A stretch of 64,000 nucleotides of DNA, from NCBI RefSeq assembly GCF_017352135.1, contig NZ_CP071454.1, forward strand, positions 1,459,501-1,523,500. Direction: 5' to 3'. The notes under the pieces were generated by a model. That model searched no databases. It had not been told where the DNA came from and was given only the letters and a program-made list of their open reading frames with translations. Origin of the DNA: Rhizobium lentis (lineage in GTDB: Bacteria; Pseudomonadota; Alphaproteobacteria; Rhizobiales; Rhizobiaceae). The first letter of the stretch is position 1, and every line of letters starts with the position of its first letter. Made by a program: the position numbers and the translations under genes. Below, one piece after another: positions 35,678-45,800 of the stretch.

Positions 35678-37606
35678 ATGCGGATTAGAGGGACAGGTCC
35701 GAAAACAGGTACTGCGTATCGGCGAACAGGCACCATGATGGTGATGGCAGCTGCGGCTGCATTCTCACCGGTCCTGATCGGCGACGCTTACGCCTTCAAG
35801 CTTTTCGGCATCACCATCTTCGGCAAGGAGGAAGACGAAGGCGAACAGGTGCCCGATCCTGTACGCTACACGGTCGATCTCAAAGCCGATAGCGCCGACC
35901 CCGATCTCAAGAAAGCCCTGGAAAACAGTTCCCGGCTGGTCAGCGACCAGAAGCGACCTGTCTCGGGCGATCTCGGCATCGTCGTTAAAGCGCGCGACGA
36001 TCGTGACCGGCTGATCGCCGCCCTTTATGAAAAGGCGCGCTATGGCGGCGTGGTGACGATCACCATCGACGGCAGAAACATCGACGACCTGCCACCCAAT
36101 CCGACATTCGACCGTTCCGCGCCTATCCCGGTCACCGTCGACATCGTTCCCGGCCCCGTCTTCAGGGTCAAGGAAGTTCAGTTCGGCGGCGATGCCGCAA
36201 GCCGCAATCCCGCCGATTACGACCTCGCCCCGGGCGCTGAGGCCGGCTCGCTCGCCATCATCAAGGCCGGCGAAAAGATCGTCGAGCAGTTGAAAAGCGA
36301 AGGCCGGCCCTTCGCCAAATTGACCGAACGCAAGGTTGTCGCCGACCACAGGAACGACACGGTCGACATCGTGCTTGCTGCCGAAGGCGGACCGGTCGCA
36401 CCGATCGGCGATGTCGGCGTCACCGGCGAAAAGACGGTCAGGCCCGGTTTTATCCAGCGCTACTCCCGGCTGAACAAGGGCGAAGCCTATTCCCCGGAAG
36501 CGCTGAAGAAGGCCGGCGAGCGGCTGCGCGCCCTCGGCGTCTTTTCCAGCGTCACCATTCACGAAGGCGATGCGCTGGCGCCGGATGGCACCCTGCCGAT
36601 GACGATCGAGGTTTCCGAAGGCAAGAGGCGCTATTTCGGCGTCGGCGCGCAGTATTCCACCACCGACGGCTTCGGCGTCCAGGGCTATTGGGGCCACCGC
36701 AACCTGTTTGGTGAAGCCGAAACGCTGCGGATAGAGGGATCGGTCTCCAGGCTCGGCGAAACCACAGATGTTGGCAGCCTCGATTATTCCGCCGGCATCC
36801 TTTTTACCAAGCCGGGCGCCTTCTTCCCCGCCGCCACTTTGAAAGCCGGCATCGTTGCCAAGACCCAAAATCCGGATGCCTATAATGCGACGCTCGTCAC
36901 CGCCTCGCTCGGCCTTTCCTACGAGTTGACCGACCAGGATACGGTCTCGGCGAGCGGCGAGGTCAGCTGGGAGCGTGACGACGACGCCTTCGGCACCAAC
37001 GACTACCTGACCGTCGCCCTGCCGCTCCAATATGATCGCGACGCGCGCGACGACAAGCTCAACCCGACCGAAGGCTATCGCGCAACAGTCTCGGCAAAGC
37101 CCGGTTACGAGGTCTTCAATGCCACGCCCTATGCGGCATTCGAGGGTTCGATCTCCGGCTATCTGCCGTTCGGCGCAGAGGATGGCGTGGTGCTTGCCGG
37201 CAAGGTCGCAGCCGGTACTCTGGTCAGCAGCGGCGGAATCGAGAACATTCCGGCCACGCAGCGTTTCTTCGCCGGCGGCGGCGGCTCTGTGCGCGGCTAT
37301 GCCTATCAGGAAATCTCGCCTTATAATGACGATGGGGATGCCACCGGCGGCCGCTCCTATGTAACCGGTTCGCTGGAGGCACGCATCAAGATCACCGATA
37401 CGATCGGCATCGTGCCCTTCATCGATGTCGGCACCGTAGCGGACAGCACCTTCCCGGGATTTTCCGATATTCGCGCCGGCGCCGGCGCGGGAATACGATA
37501 TGCCACACCTTTCGGCCCGCTGCGGCTTGATTTTGCCGTGCCGCTGAACAAGTACGAAGATGGCACAGATTATGGAATTTATGCCGGCATCGGCCAGTCC
37601 TTCTAG
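35678..37606 (+). CDS. tamA: Autotransporter assembly outer-membrane protein TamA
   Basis: TamA is the Omp85-family outer-membrane half of the translocation and assembly module. The 642-residue protein has a signal-like segment (to about residue 39), POTRA domains (about 100-320, including EKTVRPGFIQRYSRLNKGE), and a C-terminal 16-strand barrel. The barrel carries the Omp85 lid-lock motif GGGGSVRGYAYQ and a final strand ending GIGQSF. The start is uncertain: the ATG at 35678 is used, the ATG at 35735 is an alternative. tamB follows after 61 bases, the usual pairing. Confidence 0.93.
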   Translation: MRIRGTGPKTGTAYRRTGTMMVMAAAAAFSPVLIGDAYAFKLFGITIFGKEEDEGEQVPDPVRYTVDLKADSADPDLKKALENSSRLVSDQKRPVSGDLGIVVKARDDRDRLIAALYEKARYGGVVTITIDGRNIDDLPPNPTFDRSAPIPVTVDIVPGPVFRVKEVQFGGDAASRNPADYDLAPGAEAGSLAIIKAGEKIVEQLKSEGRPFAKLTERKVVADHRNDTVDIVLAAEGGPVAPIGDVGVTGEKTVRPGFIQRYSRLNKGEAYSPEALKKAGERLRALGVFSSVTIHEGDALAPDGTLPMTIEVSEGKRRYFGVGAQYSTTDGFGVQGYWGHRNLFGEAETLRIEGSVSRLGETTDVGSLDYSAGILFTKPGAFFPAATLKAGIVAKTQNPDAYNATLVTASLGLSYELTDQDTVSASGEVSWERDDDAFGTNDYLTVALPLQYDRDARDDKLNPTEGYRATVSAKPGYEVFNATPYAAFEGSISGYLPFGAEDGVVLAGKVAAGTLVSSGGIENIPATQRFFAGGGGSVRGYAYQEISPYNDDGDATGGRSYVTGSLEARIKITDTIGIVPFIDVGTVADSTFPGFSDIRAGAGAGIRYATPFGPLRLDFAVPLNKYEDGTDYGIYAGIGQSF

Positions 37607-37667
37607 GATTGCCGATTCCGGCTGCTTCCGATCGATGGGCCGCATGAAAACGGGGTAGTCCGCGCCG

Positions 37668-40600
37668 ATGGAAACGCTGGCAAAAATCGTCAACTGGATC
37701 GTGCGGGTCACCGGCTTTGCCGTCGGCGCCGTTTTGATTGTCGCTGTTGCAGCGCTTGCGATCTTCGGCTTCACCTCCTTTGGCGCCCGCATCGTTACTG
37801 AAAGGATAGCCTCCACGCTTTCCAACCGCGACATGACGATCGAGGTGCGCGAACCGGAAGGACTCCTGACCGGCGGGCTTCGCGCCGCCGAAATCTCCCT
37901 ATCCGACACGAGGGGCGTTTTTGCCGAAATCCACGGCGTGGCGATCGACTGGAACCCGCTGGCACTGCTGACGGGAACCTTCCACGCCAAACGCTTCGAG
38001 ATCGAAGCGATCAACGTGCTGCGCAAGCCGGTGCGCACCCTGCCCTCGCGGCCCAGCGCTGAAAGTTCCGGCGGCTTCACGCTTCCGGTCAAGATCGATG
38101 TCGACCACGTGGCCCTGCCCGATATCAAACTTGCCGAGCCTTTTGCCGGGCGCGCCTTTGCGCTCGCCGCCGAAGGCAGCCTTTCGGCAGATGGCAACGG
38201 CGGCGAAGCGAAGGTCAATGTCAGCCGCCACACAGTTCCGGATGCGCGGCTCACTGCCGATATCGCCTATGCGCCGGCCGAAAACCGGCTGCGGCTGAAG
38301 GCGCAGCTCGCCGAACCGAAGGGCGGGCTGTTGGCAGGCTTCCTCGGCCTGCCTGATGATCCGGCCGTCAACATCGACCTCGACGGCCAGGGACCGATAT
38401 CCGACTGGACAGGCAAGGTGCAGGCTGCGCTCGACGGACAGCAGCGTGCCGCAATCGAAGGCCGGCACGCGATTGCCGCAGACGGGCTGCACCATCTCGA
38501 TCTCAAGGGTGGCGGTGACCTCAGCTCGCTGCTTCCTGCGGCATTCCGGCCGCTTTTCGCCGGCCAGACCAATATCGATCTTGCCGCCACCTTCGACGAC
38601 CATGGCAAGATCGATATCCAGACCGGCAATATCGCCACCGGCAGCGTCGTCATCGCCGCATCGGGCGCGCTTGATCCGGCTGGCAACAACAGCCTCAACG
38701 CCAATCTGCTCGGGACATCCGGACCTGTCGATTTCCGCTGGCCGCTCGCCGAAGGCGAAGCGCGCTTCCTGATATCGGGCCTCAACCTGGCGCTGACAGG
38801 CAATGCGCAGGCCGCCCGACTGAGTGTCAGCGGCTCGCTCGACAGCGCGACCCTTCCGCAGGCCGATATCGGAAACGTCAAGCTGACGGCAAAGAGCGAC
38901 GCCTTCAATCTTGCCGCCCGCTCCGGCAGCGTCCAGCTGCGCCTCGTGGCCGGCGAGGCGACCTTTGCCGAACCGAACCTCAACCGTGCAGTCCAGGGCC
39001 CCATCACGATCGCCTCACCGCTGCAGATCTCGGCCGGCAGCATCGGTTTCAACGGCACCACGGTCGAAAGCGCCAATATCAACGGCAGCCTCAATGGCTC
39101 CTATCGGCCGGCGGACCGCGCGCTGACCGGCAATGTCAAGCTGAGCATCGCACCGGCGGCCCTGCCGGCCGCGGTGACGAGCAAGTTCGACCAGCCGATC
39201 TCGCTCGAAAGCCAGGTGATCGGCACCATCCCGTCGAAATTCGCGCTGTCCAACCTTGTCCTGAAATCCGGCACGCTCGAAGCCGCCGGCAACGTCACGC
39301 TCGACGGCTCGATGTTGAACGCCGATCTCTCGGGCCGGCTGCCCGATATCGGCAAGCTTGTGTTAGGCGCGCGCGGCGGAGCAGGTTATGCGCTGAGGGT
39401 CGGAGGCGAATTGCCGGCGATCTCCGTGACAGCGAATGTCAAGTCTCCCAGCCTTGAGATGGCCGATCGCATGCTCGCCAACCTCAATATCGATCTGTCG
39501 GGTGTCGCCGATCCGAAGGCGCCTCAGGGGAAGATCGCGGCCACCGGCACGATCGAGGGCCAACCGCTCAGCATCACCGGCGACATCCGCTCTGAGAACG
39601 GCAAGACGAGCATTCCCGCACTGAGCGCCGATGTCAGCGGCAATCGGCTGACCGGCAGTCTGGAGCTCTCGCCCTCCTTGACGCCCTCGGGCGCGTTGAG
39701 CTTCGATTTCCCCAATATCGGCCTCCTGGCCGCGCTCGGCGGGCAGAAAGCCGAAGGCGATCTCAAGGGTTCGCTCGGCGTCGAAAGCGATGGCGGCAAG
39801 ATTGCGCTCAAGCTCATTGCATCAGGCGCCGCGATCCGCCGCGATACCATCGCGATCGTCAAGCCGGATATCGACGTCACGGTCACTGATCTCGGCACGC
39901 TTGCGGCAAACGGCACGGTCCGGGCGGACGAACTGAATGCCGGAGCAAACAAGCTCGGCAAACTTTACCTCAGTTTTAGCAAGAAGCAGGACAAGACCGA
40001 CTTCGATCTTGATGCGACCTATGACGGCAATCCCGTGCTGGCAGTCGGCAATATCGAGACGGCGGGCGACGTGGTGAACCTGAATCTCGATCGTTTCGCG
40101 GCAAGTCCGCGCAACATTCAGCTCGAGCTTGCCGCGCCGACGCAGGTCACGATCGGCGGCGGCGCCGCCAACCTGAACGGTCTGACGCTGAGGACCGGCG
40201 CCGGCACGGTGAGCGTGACCGGTACTGCCGGCGAGACGCTGAAACTCGATGCCGTCATCAAGGAGCTGCCGGCAGCGCTCGCCAACGGTTTCGTGCCAAA
40301 TCTTTCGGCCGGCGGCACGATCTCGGGAACGATTGCTGTGACGGGAACGCCGGCAGCACCCATCGCCGATTTCAAACTCGACTGGAAGGATGCGACGACA
40401 GGGCAGACGAAGGGCGCCGGCCTGACACCGCTCGGCATCACCGCCAGCGGCAAATTTGCCGAAAGGAAGCTCGATTTCGCCACGACAATCGGAGGTAGCG
40501 ACGGCCTCTCACTCAGGGCCGGCGGCAACGTCGCGCTCGCTGATCCGACGGCGCCCGTGCTCGATATTGACGCCGATATCCTCAACCTGCCTGCGCGCGT

Positions 40601-40745
40601 CGCCAATGGCTTCGTTTCCGATCTCGCCGCCGAAGGCACAATCACCGGAAAGGTGAGCGCCTTCGGTCCCCTCAAGGCTCCGACCGCCAATTTCGATCTC
40701 GCCTGGAAAAAGCTGCGACCAGCCACTCGAAGCGCGCCGGTCTAG
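37668..40745 (+). CDS. tamB: Translocation and assembly protein TamB, N-terminal part (split gene)
   Basis: This is the first 1025 codons of TamB, the inner-membrane-anchored, periplasm-spanning partner of TamA. It has an N-terminal membrane anchor (about residues 12-35: AVGAVLIVAVAALAIFGF), then long beta-taco-forming repeats. The frame is lost after residue 1013 within a run of five A at 40707-40711. The last 12 residues (KLRPATRSAPV) are out of frame and end at a TAG at 40743-40745. The natural continuation resumes one frame over and gives the next feature, so the real gene spans 37668-44089. Confidence 0.9.
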   Translation: METLAKIVNWIVRVTGFAVGAVLIVAVAALAIFGFTSFGARIVTERIASTLSNRDMTIEVREPEGLLTGGLRAAEISLSDTRGVFAEIHGVAIDWNPLALLTGTFHAKRFEIEAINVLRKPVRTLPSRPSAESSGGFTLPVKIDVDHVALPDIKLAEPFAGRAFALAAEGSLSADGNGGEAKVNVSRHTVPDARLTADIAYAPAENRLRLKAQLAEPKGGLLAGFLGLPDDPAVNIDLDGQGPISDWTGKVQAALDGQQRAAIEGRHAIAADGLHHLDLKGGGDLSSLLPAAFRPLFAGQTNIDLAATFDDHGKIDIQTGNIATGSVVIAASGALDPAGNNSLNANLLGTSGPVDFRWPLAEGEARFLISGLNLALTGNAQAARLSVSGSLDSATLPQADIGNVKLTAKSDAFNLAARSGSVQLRLVAGEATFAEPNLNRAVQGPITIASPLQISAGSIGFNGTTVESANINGSLNGSYRPADRALTGNVKLSIAPAALPAAVTSKFDQPISLESQVIGTIPSKFALSNLVLKSGTLEAAGNVTLDGSMLNADLSGRLPDIGKLVLGARGGAGYALRVGGELPAISVTANVKSPSLEMADRMLANLNIDLSGVADPKAPQGKIAATGTIEGQPLSITGDIRSENGKTSIPALSADVSGNRLTGSLELSPSLTPSGALSFDFPNIGLLAALGGQKAEGDLKGSLGVESDGGKIALKLIASGAAIRRDTIAIVKPDIDVTVTDLGTLAANGTVRADELNAGANKLGKLYLSFSKKQDKTDFDLDATYDGNPVLAVGNIETAGDVVNLNLDRFAASPRNIQLELAAPTQVTIGGGAANLNGLTLRTGAGTVSVTGTAGETLKLDAVIKELPAALANGFVPNLSAGGTISGTIAVTGTPAAPIADFKLDWKDATTGQTKGAGLTPLGITASGKFAERKLDFATTIGGSDGLSLRAGGNVALADPTAPVLDIDADILNLPARVANGFVSDLAAEGTITGKVSAFGPLKAPTANFDLAWKKLRPATRSAPV

Positions 40746-42750
40746 CGAGCCTTGATGTGACGGCATCCGGTAAATTCGCTGACAACAAGCTCGATTTCGA
40801 CGTCGCGGCCAGCGGCGCCGACAGCCTCTCGCTTAAGGCAAACGGCAATGTGAGCATCACCGGCACGACGATCGGCGGCGTCAAGGTCGATGCAACGCTG
40901 GCCAATGTCCCCGCCGCCATTGCGAACGGCTTCGTCCCGGATCTGGCGGCGGAAGGTGCTGTTTCCGGAACGGTGTCGGCCAACGGGACGCTTGCTGCTC
41001 CGGCAGCCGATTTCGATCTCCATTGGCAAAACGCCGCGACGAGCCACACGAAACGCGCCGGCCTTGCCGCTCTTGGCGTCACGGCATCCGGGAAATTCGC
41101 CGACAACAAGCTTGATTTCAACGCCGCGATCGCCGGCGCAGATAGCCTCTCGCTCAAGGCCAACGGCAATGTCGCCGTTACCGGCAGGACAATTGGCGCC
41201 GTCAGCGTCGATGCGACGCTGTCCGATATCCCGGCAAGCCTCGCAAACAGTTTCGTCGCCGATCTCGCCGCCGAAGGCGTCGTCTCCGGGAGAATCTCGG
41301 CCGCCGGCTCGCCTTCCGCGCCGACCGCCAATTTCGACCTCAACTGGAAGGACGCTGCGACGAGCCACACGAAGCGTGCCGGCCTTGCCGCTCTCGGCAT
41401 TACCACATCGGGGAAATTTGCCGATAACAAGCTGGATTTCACCGCGGCGGCCGCTGGCGATCAAGGTCTCTCCTTGAAGGCCATGGGCAATGTCGCTCTC
41501 GCCGGTACGACGATCGGCAGCGTTAAGGTCGATGCCGAAATCGTCCGACTCCCGGCCGCTCTCGCCAATGCCTTCATTCCCGATCTGGCGGCCGGCGGCA
41601 CGATATCAGGCACCCTGTCTGCGGCCGGAACACCGGCTGCGCCGAAGGCCGATTTCAAGCTTGACTGGACGGATGCCGCGACCAGCCAAACCAGAAGCGC
41701 GCATCTTTCCGGCCTTGCGCTTGCAGCATCGGGACACCTCGCCGACAATAGGCTGGATTTTAACGCCAATCTCGGCGGCAAGGACGGCCTTTCGCTGAAC
41801 GCGGTGGGCAATGTCGCGATATCCGGCACCTCACTCCGCAATCTTGACGTCAAAGCCGAGCTTGCCAATCTGCCTGCGGGCCTTGCTAACGCCTTCGTCC
41901 CCGGTCTTGCCGCGGAGGGCACCGTGTCGGGAACGGCATCCGCCGCAGGAGCGCTTCCCAAACCGGCCGTCGATTTCAAACTCAACTGGAAGAACGCTGC
42001 CACCGCCCAGACCAGGAGCGGCGGCCTTTCGGGTCTCAGTGCTGCGGCCTCCGGCAAATTCGCCAATGACAGGGTCGACTTCGATGCCAGCCTTGCCAGT
42101 AAGGATGGCGTGTTGGCCAAGGCGGTGGGCGGCGTCACGATTGCCGGAAATGGCATTCGGGATCTCTCGGTCAATGCCGATATTCCGGCGCTGCCGGCAA
42201 ATATCGCCAATGCCTTTGTTCCCGGTCTCGGCGCCGAAGGCACGCTTTCGGCAAGCGCGAAGACCTCAGGAACGCCGGCAGATCCGATTGTCGATTTCAA
42301 GCTGAACTGGAAAGATGCCGCAACCAGCCACACCAAGGCCGCCGGCCTCTCCCGCCTTGCGTTGGCGGCGACGGGAAAATATGCCGGCGACCGGCTGGAT
42401 TTCGATGCCGCTCTCAGCGGCAGCGGCGGCATTTCGCTGAAAGCCGCCGGTAATCTTTCCATTGCAGGCACAGCGATCCAATCGATCGACGTCACGGCGA
42501 ACGCTGCCAATGTTCCGGCGGCCATCGCCAACGGGTTTGTTCCGGGTATCGGAGCCGAGGGCGCGGTCTCGGCGACAGCCAGAGCGACGGGCGCGCTATC
42601 CTCACCTACCGTCGATTTCAAGGTCGACTGGAAGAATGCTGCGACGAGCCAGACGAAAGGCGCCGGTCTTTCGCCACTGAGCATCGACGCATCCGGCAAG
42701 CTTGCCGGCAACAGGCTGACAGTCGACACCAGTCTTGCCGGTGACGCCGG
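40260..42750 (+). repeat. Eight tandem 321-bp (107-residue) units in tamB
   Basis: Eight units each contain a Trp-x-x-Ala/Thr-(A/T)-T motif followed by an A/SGK segment and the start of a beta strand. The Trp codons fall at 40383, 40704, 41024, 41345, 41666, 41987, 42308 and 42629. Every interval is exactly 321 bp except 40704 to 41024, which is 320. This is a long-period coding repeat, and the odd interval marks the lost base. Confidence 0.85.
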
Positions 42751-44089
42751 CATGTCGGTGAAGGGCGGCGGCAGCGTCGTTATATCTGGCAATCGCGCCC
42801 TCGACCTTCGGTTCAACGGCAACCTTCCCTTCGCTGTGCTCGGCGCCCCGCTTGCGCAGCAGGGCCTCGTCGCCGAAGGGGTCGCCGCCGTCAATCTCCA
42901 GCTTGGCGGAACGGCCGCAGCACCCATCATTAACGGCACCATCTCGACATCGCGCGCCAAACTCGTCGACGTCAGGCGCAATCTTGCCATCAACAATCTT
43001 GCGGCCACGGTCACCTTCAATGGCAATCAGGCCGTGATATCGCGGCTCAGCGGCAATCTTGGCGGCGGCGGCACGATTTCGGCAAGCGGCACCATCGGCA
43101 TCCAGCCGGCCAGCGGTTTTCCCGCCGACATTTCGATCAAGCTCGACAAGGCGGTCTATGTCGACGGCACCCTCGTCGTTTCGACCGTCAATGGGACAGT
43201 GGGCTTGCGCGGCCCGATCATGGCCGCGACGGTGAGCGGCAAGCTCCGGCTGGACAAGACTTCGATCACCGTCCCGGAGAAATTGCCGACCTCGCTGCGG
43301 GAAATCGACATTCGCCACAAGAATGCACCGCGCGCGGTGCTGGCACAGCTGCGCGATGACGGCGAGCGGAAACCCGGCGAGAAATCCTCGGTGATCACCC
43401 TCGATCTCGAAATCGACGCGCCCTCGCAGATCTTCGCGCGCGGCCGCGGCATCGATGCCGAGCTCGGCGGCCGTGTGACAATCCGCGGAACGGCGGCTGC
43501 ACCGATCGTGACCGGCGGATTCACCATGCGCCGCGGTCGCCTGACCATTCTCAACCGCCGCCTGGATTTTACCGACAAGAGCCGGATCACCTTCGCCGGC
43601 GACCTGACGCCAGCGCTCGATATGGAGGCGACCTCAACCTCCGGCTCGACGACGCTGACCGTCGACGTCACGGGCCTCGCCACCGATCCTTCGATCACCT
43701 TTTCCTCCTCGCCCCAGCTGCCGCAGGATGAGGTGCTGGCGCAGCTGATCTTCGGGCAGTCGATGTCGAAGCTCTCGCCGGTGCAAATCGCCCAGCTCGC
43801 CGACGCCGTCAGCCAGCTGGCCGGCAATCGCTCCACCTCGCTTTTCGAAGGCCTGCGCAACCAGCTCGGCGTCGACGATCTCGACATCAGCACCGATTCC
43901 AAGGGCCAGACCAGCGTCAGCGTCGGCCGCTATCTCAACGACCGTACCTATTTCGAACTGCAGCAAGGCGGCGCGGCCGGCGCCAAGGCCATCATCAATC
44001 TCGATGTCGGCCGGGGCGTCAAACTCCGGGGAGCGGCCGGCGGCAACGGCGCTGGTGAGGCAGGCATTGTCTACGAGCGAGAATATTGA
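40757..44089 (+). CDS. tamB: Translocation and assembly protein TamB, C-terminal part (split gene)
   Basis: This is the remaining 1110 codons of tamB, continuing the repeat begun in the previous part and ending in the conserved DUF490 (TamB) C-terminal domain. That domain (about the last 300 residues) shows GRLTILNRRLDFTDKSRITF, LPQDEVLAQLIFGQSMSKLS and the terminal GEAGIVYEREY. The ATG at 40757 is unlikely to be a true start; the part is translated only if the frame is restored. It reaches the periplasmic side of the outer membrane to act with TamA. Confidence 0.9.
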   Translation: MTASGKFADNKLDFDVAASGADSLSLKANGNVSITGTTIGGVKVDATLANVPAAIANGFVPDLAAEGAVSGTVSANGTLAAPAADFDLHWQNAATSHTKRAGLAALGVTASGKFADNKLDFNAAIAGADSLSLKANGNVAVTGRTIGAVSVDATLSDIPASLANSFVADLAAEGVVSGRISAAGSPSAPTANFDLNWKDAATSHTKRAGLAALGITTSGKFADNKLDFTAAAAGDQGLSLKAMGNVALAGTTIGSVKVDAEIVRLPAALANAFIPDLAAGGTISGTLSAAGTPAAPKADFKLDWTDAATSQTRSAHLSGLALAASGHLADNRLDFNANLGGKDGLSLNAVGNVAISGTSLRNLDVKAELANLPAGLANAFVPGLAAEGTVSGTASAAGALPKPAVDFKLNWKNAATAQTRSGGLSGLSAAASGKFANDRVDFDASLASKDGVLAKAVGGVTIAGNGIRDLSVNADIPALPANIANAFVPGLGAEGTLSASAKTSGTPADPIVDFKLNWKDAATSHTKAAGLSRLALAATGKYAGDRLDFDAALSGSGGISLKAAGNLSIAGTAIQSIDVTANAANVPAAIANGFVPGIGAEGAVSATARATGALSSPTVDFKVDWKNAATSQTKGAGLSPLSIDASGKLAGNRLTVDTSLAGDAGMSVKGGGSVVISGNRALDLRFNGNLPFAVLGAPLAQQGLVAEGVAAVNLQLGGTAAAPIINGTISTSRAKLVDVRRNLAINNLAATVTFNGNQAVISRLSGNLGGGGTISASGTIGIQPASGFPADISIKLDKAVYVDGTLVVSTVNGTVGLRGPIMAATVSGKLRLDKTSITVPEKLPTSLREIDIRHKNAPRAVLAQLRDDGERKPGEKSSVITLDLEIDAPSQIFARGRGIDAELGGRVTIRGTAAAPIVTGGFTMRRGRLTILNRRLDFTDKSRITFAGDLTPALDMEATSTSGSTTLTVDVTGLATDPSITFSSSPQLPQDEVLAQLIFGQSMSKLSPVQIAQLADAVSQLAGNRSTSLFEGLRNQLGVDDLDISTDSKGQTSVSVGRYLNDRTYFELQQGGAAGAKAIINLDVGRGVKLRGAAGGNGAGEAGIVYEREY

Positions 44090-44119
44090 GCCGGCTTCCG
44101 TTTCGGGCCGATAGCCGCT

Positions 44120-44260
44120 CCTCACCCTAACCCTATCCCCGTTCTGACGGGGAGAGGGGACGTGCCCAGCGCGAGGTGGGAGAGGAACGGCGAGGTCGCG
44201 GCAGGTCCCCTACGCCCCACACGCTACCGGCAGGGGGATGGGGCGCCCGATTTAGGAGGC
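44120..44260. repeat. Dispersed palindromic intergenic repeat
   Basis: The region after tamB begins CTCACCCTAACCCTATCCCC and contains a perfect hairpin TCCCCGT-TCTG-ACGGGGA at 44136-44153, followed by a G-rich strand and CCCC-type stretches. This is the look of the short dispersed repeats scattered between genes in Rhizobiaceae. I know the type from general pattern; copy number cannot be seen here. Confidence 0.5.
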
Positions 44261-44281
44261 CGGGCATCGCGTGACAATGCG

Positions 44282-44719
44282 TTAGAAGCCCGTCTTGCTT
44301 GTCTTCAGAAGAATGTTGGTCTCGGTCGAATTGATGCCGTTGATCAATCTGATTCGGCGTAGCGTCTCGTCAAAGGAGGCAAGGTCGCGATCCTCGAGTT
44401 CAGCGACGAAATCCCATTTGCCATTGGTGCTGTGAAGCGCCCGGACCTGCGGCAGCCCCCGCAGTTGATCGGCCACCCTGTCTGCGAGCTTGCCGAGCAC
44501 CTCGATCATAACAATGGCGCGCACACCGGCGGATCGCGTCTCATGACCGGTACGGATGGTGAAGCCGACGATGGTGCCGCTGGCGACCAGCCGGTCGATA
44601 CGGGCGGCGACCGTTGCCCGCGATGCACCGGTCATTGCCGCGAGCGACGAGACGGAAATGCGGGCATTGTGGCGAAGCGCACTCAGAAGTTCGGTATCAA
44701 GATCGTCCACGCTGAACAC
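44282..44719 (-). CDS. Lrp/AsnC-family regulator
   Basis: This 145-residue regulator has the Lrp winged helix (DDLDTELLSALRHNARISVS, MTGASRATVAARIDRLVASG) and a C-terminal ligand-binding RAM domain (about 60-140). The start is GTG at 44719. It is divergent from the arginase gene and thus is the probable activator of arginine/ornithine catabolism, like ArgR-type control in rhizobia, but the ligand is inferred. The shared promoter region is 44720-44841. Confidence 0.9.
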   Translation of the reverse strand: MFSVDDLDTELLSALRHNARISVSSLAAMTGASRATVAARIDRLVASGTIVGFTIRTGHETRSAGVRAIVMIEVLGKLADRVADQLRGLPQVRALHSTNGKWDFVAELEDRDLASFDETLRRIRLINGINSTETNILLKTSKTGF

Positions 44720-44841
44720 TTTGTCAAAATAGCTTTATCAATTTGCGCAATCATACTCCATTTCTGGCATTTTTCCATCTTTTTGCTGCCAGCCCTTTAT
44801 CCCACTATCGGCCGAAACAGGCCTCAACACGGAGCCATCGA
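44720..44841. promoter_or_regulatory. Divergent promoter region of lrp-like and arginase genes
   Basis: This is a 122-base AT-rich gap between divergent genes. It contains the palindromic TTGCGCAA near 44738 and T-rich tracts around 44765-44785, typical of Lrp-type binding regions. No single operator can be fixed by eye. Confidence 0.4.
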
Positions 44842-45777
44842 ATGAATGCCCAATCGCGATCTGTCACCCTCATCGGCGCTCCGTTGGAAGAAGGCTCCGG
44901 CCGCAGGGGCGCGGCCATGGGCCCTGCGGCGCTGCGTATTGCCGGTGTCGACCAGACGCTGATCGATCTCGGCCATGATGTGGCCGATAACGGCGATCTC
45001 CGCATCGTGCCGGCGATGGACCTGCCGAATCATCCGAAAGCCCACAATCTGAGGATCGTCGGCGCCTTCACGCGCGCACTCGAAAGCAGCGTCTATGAGG
45101 TCGCGGCAGCCGGCCGCTTTCCGCTCATTCTCGGCGGTGACCACAGCCTGTCCATGGGCAGCGTCTCCGGCATGGCCCGCTATGCCGCCAGCAAAGGCCG
45201 CCCGCTGTTCGTGCTCTGGCTCGATGCCCATGCCGACTTCAACTCTCCGGCCACCTCGCCCTCCGGCAATATCCACGGCATGCCCGTCGCTTTTTTTTGC
45301 GGTGAGGCGGAATTCGCCGAAATCCTGCCGAGGGACCGGCCGTTCGTCGATCCGAAGAATGTCTTCCAGGTCGGTATCCGTTCGGTCGATGCGCGCGAGC
45401 GTGAGGAGATCCACGAACACGGCGTCAACGTCTTCGATATGCGCGCCATCGACGAGCAGGGCATCGGCGCCATCATGCGCCATATCCTTGACGTCGTCGC
45501 CAAAGCGGACGGCCTGCTGCATGTCAGCCTCGACCTCGACTTCCTCGATCCTGACATTGCCCCGGGCGTTGGCACGACGGTGCCTGGCGGCGCGACTTTT
45601 CGCGAGGCGCATCTTGTCATGGAAATGCTGTCGGACAGCGGCCTCGTCTCGTCGCTCGATCTCGTCGAGCTCAATCCGTTTCTCGATGATCGCGGCAAGA
45701 GCGCTCGCATACTGGTGGAACTGACGGCAAGCCTCTTCGGCCGCCGCATCTTCGATCGCCCGACACGCGCTGCGTAA
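44842..45777 (+). CDS. rocF: Arginase
   Basis: Arginase hydrolyses L-arginine to ornithine and urea with a dinuclear manganese site. The 311-residue enzyme has the metal motifs [18 protein letters not shown], and [17 protein letters not shown]. The ATG at 44842 ([12 protein letters not shown]) follows ACGGAGCC. It is followed after 23 bases by ornithine aminotransferase, so together they take arginine to glutamate-5-semialdehyde. Expression probably depends on the divergent Lrp-type regulator. Confidence 0.94.
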   Translation: MNAQSRSVTLIGAPLEEGSGRRGAAMGPAALRIAGVDQTLIDLGHDVADNGDLRIVPAMDLPNHPKAHNLRIVGAFTRALESSVYEVAAAGRFPLILGGDHSLSMGSVSGMARYAASKGRPLFVLWLDAHADFNSPATSPSGNIHGMPVAFFCGEAEFAEILPRDRPFVDPKNVFQVGIRSVDAREREEIHEHGVNVFDMRAIDEQGIGAIMRHILDVVAKADGLLHVSLDLDFLDPDIAPGVGTTVPGGATFREAHLVMEMLSDSGLVSSLDLVELNPFLDDRGKSARILVELTASLFGRRIFDRPTRAA

Positions 45778-45800
45778 ACAAGACTGGAGGGAGAAGCGCC

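Noticed and set aside
35765..38254. Long minus-strand open frame of 829 codons opposite tamA and the start of tamB
   Set aside because: It lies antisense to tamA and tamB, whose protein families are clear. High GC codon bias leaves the opposite strand open.
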